DNA of 8,127 bases from an uncultured Eubacteriales bacterium (GTDB taxonomy: Bacteria > Bacillota > Clostridia > UBA1381): contig USPO01000058.1 in assembly GCA_900556575.1 (NCBI GenBank), forward strand, positions 1 through 8,127. Direction: 5' to 3'. Position 1 is the first letter of the stretch; each line of letters opens with the position of its first letter. The notes under the pieces are model-generated. The model did not search any database. It worked only from the letters and a program-made list of their open reading frames with translations, and had not been told where the DNA came from. Of this stretch, positions 4,366-8,127 are shown piece after piece. The translations under genes were made by a program, and so were the position numbers.

Positions 4366-5574
4366 ATGGATTTACCATTAGAAGAAATCGTTAAAGCAAA
4401 AGAGAGAATTGCTTCAACCATTCATAAAACAAAGCTTGAGAAGTCAACAACTTTTTCAAATATGACAGGTGCTGAGATATATCTTAAATATGAAAATCAG
4501 CAAAAAACAGGTTCATTTAAAATTAGAGGAGCGTCAAATAAAATTGCAGCTCTTTGTGAAAGAGGCGAGATTAAGGCGGCTGTTGCAGCATCAGCAGGAA
4601 ACCATGCACAGGGAACAGCATACGCTTCACGTCTTCATAATATTCCGGCAACAATCGTAATGCCAAAATCAACACCTATAGCTAAGGTAAGTGCTACAGA
4701 GGGTTATGGTGCAAAGGTAGTTCTTCATGGTGATTGTTTTGATGATTCATATGCCAAGGCTATTGAGATAGTAGAAAAGGAAGGTGCAACATTTATAGCT
4801 CCTTTTGATGATTATGAGGTTATGGCAGGCCAGGGTACACTCGGTATTGAAATTCTTGAAGATTTACCGATGGTAGATATGGTTATAACTCCGGCAGGCG
4901 GCGGCGGTCTTTTAGCGGGTGTTGCAGCCTGTATCAAGCAGATTAACCCAAGAGTAGAGGTAATAGGTGTTCAGGCAGAGGGTGCTCCGGCTATTTATGA
5001 GTCGTTCAATAAAAAGGAGCATGTTTCGACAGATACTGTTTCAACAATTGCCGATGGTATCGCTGTCAAAAATCCGGGTGAGCATACAGTAGAAGTAATA
5101 AATCAATATGTTGACCAGATGGTAACGGTTACAGATGCGGAAATTTCGGCAGCTATTCTTATGCTTATTGAGCGTACAAAGCAGGTTGTTGAGCCGGCAG
5201 GTGCAACTCCGTTAGCAGCTGTTCTTTCGGGAAAGCTTGATATTAAGGGAAAGAAGGTTGCCTGTGTTCTTTCAGGCGGAAACATTGATGTTTCGTTCAT
5301 TCAGAGAATTATAGAATTAGGTCTTGTTTCACGTGACAGAAAGCTTAAATTTAAAACAACATTATTGGATACTCCGGGAAGTCTTGAGCATTTATCTCAT
5401 GTGCTTTCGGAATGCGGTGCTAATATCGTAATGGTTCAGCATGATCGCTTGAGTGCAGAGCTTGACCCGAACGAGGCTATTATTCATATAGCTTGTGAAG
5501 TAGGCGGCAAGGAACATGGACATAAGGTCGTTAAGACACTTGAAAAGAACGGTTACAAGGTAATCAGAGAATAA
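4366..5574 (+). CDS. ilvA: Threonine ammonia-lyase (threonine dehydratase) with C-terminal ACT domain
   Basis: This PLP enzyme deaminates L-threonine to 2-oxobutyrate and ammonia, the entry to isoleucine synthesis or to threonine catabolism. It is a fold-type II protein of 402 residues. The PLP lysine is Lys52 in KTGSFKIRGA. SAGNHAQG (76-83) contacts the substrate, GGGGL (178-182) is the phosphate-binding loop, and SGGNID (303-308) is near the pyridine nitrogen. A single ACT domain runs from ~326 to the end (LKFKTTLLDTPGSL…). This fits the ~400-residue one-ACT class, as opposed to the short catabolic TdcB or the longer biosynthetic IlvA. The ACT domain implies amino-acid feedback, but its ligand cannot be told from sequence. 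The start at 4366 has AAAGGAA (4349-4355) upstream. It heads the run; recX follows after four bases. Confidence 0.92.
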   Translation: MDLPLEEIVKAKERIASTIHKTKLEKSTTFSNMTGAEIYLKYENQQKTGSFKIRGASNKIAALCERGEIKAAVAASAGNHAQGTAYASRLHNIPATIVMPKSTPIAKVSATEGYGAKVVLHGDCFDDSYAKAIEIVEKEGATFIAPFDDYEVMAGQGTLGIEILEDLPMVDMVITPAGGGGLLAGVAACIKQINPRVEVIGVQAEGAPAIYESFNKKEHVSTDTVSTIADGIAVKNPGEHTVEVINQYVDQMVTVTDAEISAAILMLIERTKQVVEPAGATPLAAVLSGKLDIKGKKVACVLSGGNIDVSFIQRIIELGLVSRDRKLKFKTTLLDTPGSLEHLSHVLSECGANIVMVQHDRLSAELDPNEAIIHIACEVGGKEHGHKVVKTLEKNGYKVIRE

Positions 5575-5578
5575 TATT

Positions 5579-6067
5579 TTGAATTATTATAATAACGAAA
5601 AACATTTGAATTATGAGCAGGCAAAGGACAAGGCTTTGAGATTGCTTGAGTTTCGTTCACATTCAGAGCGTGAGCTTAAAGATAAGCTTAAGCGTGCCGG
5701 AGCGGAAATTGAAGATATTGATAAAATCCTTGACTTTTGCCGCCGCTATAAATTTATAGATGATGAAAGCTATGCAATGCGTAAAGCAAAGGATTTGAAA
5801 AATCTAAAACATTACGGAAAGCGCAGGATTGAACAAGAGCTTTATTCAAAGGGAATAAGCAGAGAAAATATATCAATAGCATTGGAAGAGCTTGATTTTG
5901 ATGAAGAGGAGGATATTTTATATCCACTTGTCAAGAAAAAGCTTAATAATAATTTTGAAAAGAAAAGCATTGACCGCACTATGAGATACTTTATTTACCG
6001 CGGTTATGAAATCAGTGATATAAAGAACTGTATAGAACGAGTTAAAGGAGAAATGGATGAGTTTTAA
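5579..6067 (+). CDS. recX: Regulatory protein RecX
   Basis: RecX binds RecA filaments and limits or tunes their growth and coprotease activity. The 162-residue protein shows the family's three repeated three-helix units: LLEFRSHSERELKDKL (22-37) with FIDDESYA (59-66), then YGKRRIEQELYSKGIS (79-94), and a last unit with YFIYRGYEISDI (137-148). The start is taken as TTG at 5579, four bases after the ilvA stop, because no ATG or GTG precedes the conserved first unit. Only a weak AGAGA (5566-5570) lies upstream, so translation probably depends on coupling from ilvA. TTG at 5606 is an alternative. The 3' end overlaps rimO by 11 bases. recA itself is not in the window. Confidence 0.88.
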   Translation: MNYYNNEKHLNYEQAKDKALRLLEFRSHSERELKDKLKRAGAEIEDIDKILDFCRRYKFIDDESYAMRKAKDLKNLKHYGKRRIEQELYSKGISRENISIALEELDFDEEEDILYPLVKKKLNNNFEKKSIDRTMRYFIYRGYEISDIKNCIERVKGEMDEF

Positions 6068-7385
6068 TATAGGTTTGGTATCGCTCGGCTGTGCAAAAAA
6101 TCAGACCGACGCGGAGGCTATGCTCGGAATACTAAATTCCGATGGTTATCATATAGTATTTGATCCGGAAGAAGCGGATGCAATTATTGTAAATACCTGT
6201 GGATTTATTGAATCTGCAAAACAGGAGTCAATAAATACATTGCTTGAAATGGCACAATACAAGGAAGGACGCTGTAAATTACTTATTGCATCCGGATGCT
6301 TGGCAGAGAGATACAGCAAAGAAATAGCAGAGCAAATTCCAGAGGTCGATGCTATAATAGGAACAGGCGATTATGATAGAATTGCAGAAGCAATTCAAGG
6401 TGCAGCGGATGGAGAAATGCCTATAATATGCGGAGAGCCGAACCGTGACCCGGAAGAGGGACTTCCGAGAATACTATCAACTCCGTCCTACACAGCTTAT
6501 TTAAAGATAGCAGAGGGCTGTTCAAATAATTGTACTTATTGTGCAATCCCTATGATAAGAGGAAAGTTCAGAAGCCGCAAGCCTGAGGCAGTTATTGCAG
6601 AGGCAGAAAGTCTTGCAAAAAGCGGTGTTAAGGAACTAATTATTATAGCACAGGATACAACACGCTATGGTACAGACCTTTTTGAAAAACCGAGCTTAGC
6701 AATGCTTTTGGAAAAGCTTGTAGAGGTAGAAGGAATAGAATGGATTAGAATACATTACCTTTATCCTGAAGCTGTAACAGATGAGCTTATTGAAACAATG
6801 GCAAAATACGACAAGATATGTTCGTATGTTGATATGCCTATTCAGCATATCAATAATGAAATTCTAAGAAGAATGGCAAGACGTACAAACAGAGCCGAAA
6901 TTGAAAGCAGAATAAATAAGCTTAGAGAAAAAATCCCGGGCTGTATAATAAGAACATCTATCATAGTAGGATTTCCGGGAGAAACAGATGAACAGTTCCA
7001 AGAGCTTTATGACTTTGTGAAAGAAGCACATATTGACAGAATGGGAGTATTCGCATATTCTCAGGAAGAAGGAACTCCGGCTGCTAATTTTGAAAATCAG
7101 GTTGCTGAGGAAGTTAAGCAGGAAAGACTTGATAAGCTTATGACTCTCCAGCAGGAAATTTCATTGGAAATGAATCGTGCAAGGATTGGTTCGGTCATTG
7201 ATGTTATTGTAGAAGGCTATGATGAAGATAATTTCCTTTTCGTAGGAAGAAGCCGCGGCGATAGTATTGATGTTGACGGAAAGGTGTATTTTGGAACGGA
7301 AACCGAAGTTGAACCGGGAGATATCATCAAGGTTAAAATTCTGGATGCAGACGAATATGATCTTACAGGAAATAGAGTTGATTAA
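6057..7385 (+). CDS. rimO: Ribosomal protein S12 methylthiotransferase RimO
   Basis: RimO is a radical-SAM enzyme that adds a methylthio group to a conserved aspartate of ribosomal protein S12. It has 442 residues in the usual three domains. The N-terminal domain carries the second iron-sulfur cluster cysteines Cys12 (SLGCAKNQ), Cys48 (NTCGF) and Cys81 (SGCLAER). The radical-SAM core has CxxxCxxC at Cys155, Cys159 and Cys162 (GCSNNCTYC). A C-terminal TRAM domain runs from ~375. SLGCAKNQTDAE and the S12-type radical-SAM context point to RimO rather than the tRNA enzyme MiaB. The ATG at 6057 is preceded by AAAGGAG (6044-6050) that lies within the recX coding end, and the two genes overlap, indicating coupling. 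All key residues are present. Confidence 0.94.
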   Translation: MSFNIGLVSLGCAKNQTDAEAMLGILNSDGYHIVFDPEEADAIIVNTCGFIESAKQESINTLLEMAQYKEGRCKLLIASGCLAERYSKEIAEQIPEVDAIIGTGDYDRIAEAIQGAADGEMPIICGEPNRDPEEGLPRILSTPSYTAYLKIAEGCSNNCTYCAIPMIRGKFRSRKPEAVIAEAESLAKSGVKELIIIAQDTTRYGTDLFEKPSLAMLLEKLVEVEGIEWIRIHYLYPEAVTDELIETMAKYDKICSYVDMPIQHINNEILRRMARRTNRAEIESRINKLREKIPGCIIRTSIIVGFPGETDEQFQELYDFVKEAHIDRMGVFAYSQEEGTPAANFENQVAEEVKQERLDKLMTLQQEISLEMNRARIGSVIDVIVEGYDEDNFLFVGRSRGDSIDVDGKVYFGTETEVEPGDIIKVKILDADEYDLTGNRVD

Positions 7386-7438
7386 TTTCCTATAAAAACC
7401 GATAACAGAATCGGCGAAGGCTGAGAAAGGAAGCGGAT

Positions 7439-7999
7439 ATGAATTTAGCAAATAAATTAACATTACTGAGAGTTGTTCTGGTACCTGTATTTATGGCTTT
7501 ACTTTTGGGAGAGAGTATGGGATTTCAGATAGCTGCTCTTGCTGTGTTTATAATAGCGTCATTGACAGATATGCTTGACGGTAAAATAGCGAGAAGGTAT
7601 AATCAAATGACTACATTCGGTAAATTTGCTGACCCGCTGGCGGATAAAATGCTTACAACATCGGCATTTTTGGTATTTATGCAGCAGGGGATAATAGATG
7701 TGTGGGCAGTTATGATTATACTTATAAGAGAATTTGCTGTTTCGGGTGTAAGGCTTGCGGCAGCGGGCGAAGGAAAGGTTATTGCAGCGTCATTTTTCGG
7801 TAAATTTAAGACAGTTGCTCAGATGGCGGCTATTATAATAACAATTTTAATTAATATAATTGTAATGACAGGTCCGTTTATAACAAGAAGTGTTGCAAAT
7901 CATGTCAGTGCAGCACTTATATGGATTTCTGTTGTGTTTACCGTACTTTCCGGTGCGGATTACATAATAAAGAATTGGGGACTTATGAAATTGAAATAA
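7439..7999 (+). CDS. pgsA: CDP-diacylglycerol--glycerol-3-phosphate 3-phosphatidyltransferase
   Basis: This membrane enzyme makes phosphatidylglycerolphosphate from CDP-diacylglycerol and glycerol-3-phosphate, the committed step to phosphatidylglycerol. The CDP-alcohol phosphotransferase signature is complete: Asp44, Asp47-Gly48, Ala51-Arg52, Gly61, Asp65 and Asp69. The 186-residue length is typical. Hydrophobic segments lie at ~7-24, 29-45, 84-103, 127-146 and 155-176. GKFKT (121-125) is the GK-KT motif usual in PgsA, which favours this over phosphatidylserine or cardiolipin synthases. AAAGGAAG (7426-7433) precedes the ATG. A 53-base gap after rimO holds only a small CCGAT/ATCGG hairpin (7399-7414) without a T tract. 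rimO-pgsA adjacency is common in Firmicutes. Confidence 0.93.
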   Translation: MNLANKLTLLRVVLVPVFMALLLGESMGFQIAALAVFIIASLTDMLDGKIARRYNQMTTFGKFADPLADKMLTTSAFLVFMQQGIIDVWAVMIILIREFAVSGVRLAAAGEGKVIAASFFGKFKTVAQMAAIIITILINIIVMTGPFITRSVANHVSAALIWISVVFTVLSGADYIIKNWGLMKLK

Positions 8000-8016
8000 C
8001 AGCCATTAGCTGTTAT
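7996..8016 (+). repeat. Hairpin across the pgsA stop codon
   Basis: ATAACAGC (7996-8003) and GCTGTTAT (8009-8016) form a perfect 8-bp stem with a five-base loop that includes the pgsA stop. No T run follows, so it is more likely a messenger-stability or translation element than a terminator. Confidence 0.5.
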
Positions 8017-8043
8017 AAGGTTCTCAGATGAAAGGATAAAACA

Positions 8044-8127
8044 ATGGCAGATATAGAATTGAAGTTTGACGAAAAAGGATTAATTCCGGCAGTAGTTCAG
8101 AATAAGGATACCAAGGAAGTTCTTATG
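8044..8127 (+). CDS. hisI: Phosphoribosyl-AMP cyclohydrolase, N-terminal fragment (3' cut by window)
   Basis: The 28 residues visible contain LKFDEKGLIPAVVQ and TKEVLM, the opening of the HisI family, which usually reads GLIPAIVQ…GEVLMLAYMN. HisI opens the ring of phosphoribosyl-AMP in the third step of histidine synthesis. Whether this is HisI alone or a HisI-HisE fusion cannot be seen. AAAGGA (8031-8036) is seven bases upstream of the ATG, and the gene starts 44 bases after pgsA in the same direction, so it is probably in the same transcript. No other his gene is in the window. Confidence 0.75.
   Translation, partial: MADIELKFDEKGLIPAVVQNKDTKEVLM

Overview
The window looks like a low-GC Gram-positive chromosome, most likely a gut-type clostridium close to Lachnospiraceae. 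The evidence is the AT-rich gaps, strong AGGAGG-type ribosome binding sites, TTGACA/TATAAT promoters with TGn extensions, the clostridial style of the Rpn-family nuclease and the hexameric glutamate dehydrogenase, and the recX-rimO-pgsA neighbourhood. This is inference from sequence character only; no search was run.

Layout. (1) Positions 3-608 are the 3' two thirds of an EF-Tu gene with no GTPase domain. Its first ~375 bases are about 60% GC and use CTG/ACG/CGC codons. From about 380 onward it switches to the TTA/ACA/AGA usage of the rest of the window. It is either an assembly chimera or a recombinant tuf, and everything left of ~380 may belong to another organism. (2) After the tuf terminator, a strong promoter drives an Rpn/PD-(D/E)XK 'transposase-family' nuclease gene (787-1815). 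It has seven in-frame 12-bp repeats and an excellent internal ribosome binding site plus ATG at 1537-1554, which could make a separate 87-residue C-terminal protein. (3) A 435-base gap holds a hairpin terminator, a cluster of GTATAC palindromes, A/T tracts, a promoter and a ~160-nt structured leader in front of gdhA (2251-3597). (4) A tRNA-Lys(CTT) lies on the minus strand with its own promoter and terminator, facing gdhA. (5) A ~480-base gap without a gene leads to a promoter and a plus-strand run of five closely spaced genes: ilvA, recX, rimO, pgsA and the start of hisI, which leaves the window.

How the genes fit together. gdhA (ammonia assimilation into glutamate) and ilvA (threonine to 2-oxobutyrate, toward isoleucine) are amino-acid metabolism. 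The ilvA run also carries a RecA modulator, a ribosomal protein S12 methylthiolase, a phospholipid synthase and a histidine gene. It looks like a housekeeping operon joined by tight spacing rather than a single pathway.

The best candidate for something beyond housekeeping is the rpn gene. A nuclease, a variable-looking repeat linker and a well-placed internal translation start together match the gene-within-a-gene toxin/antitoxin arrangement described for enterobacterial Rpn proteins. The second candidate is the gdhA leader, where one pyrimidine strand can pair either with a local partner or with the gdhA ribosome binding site.
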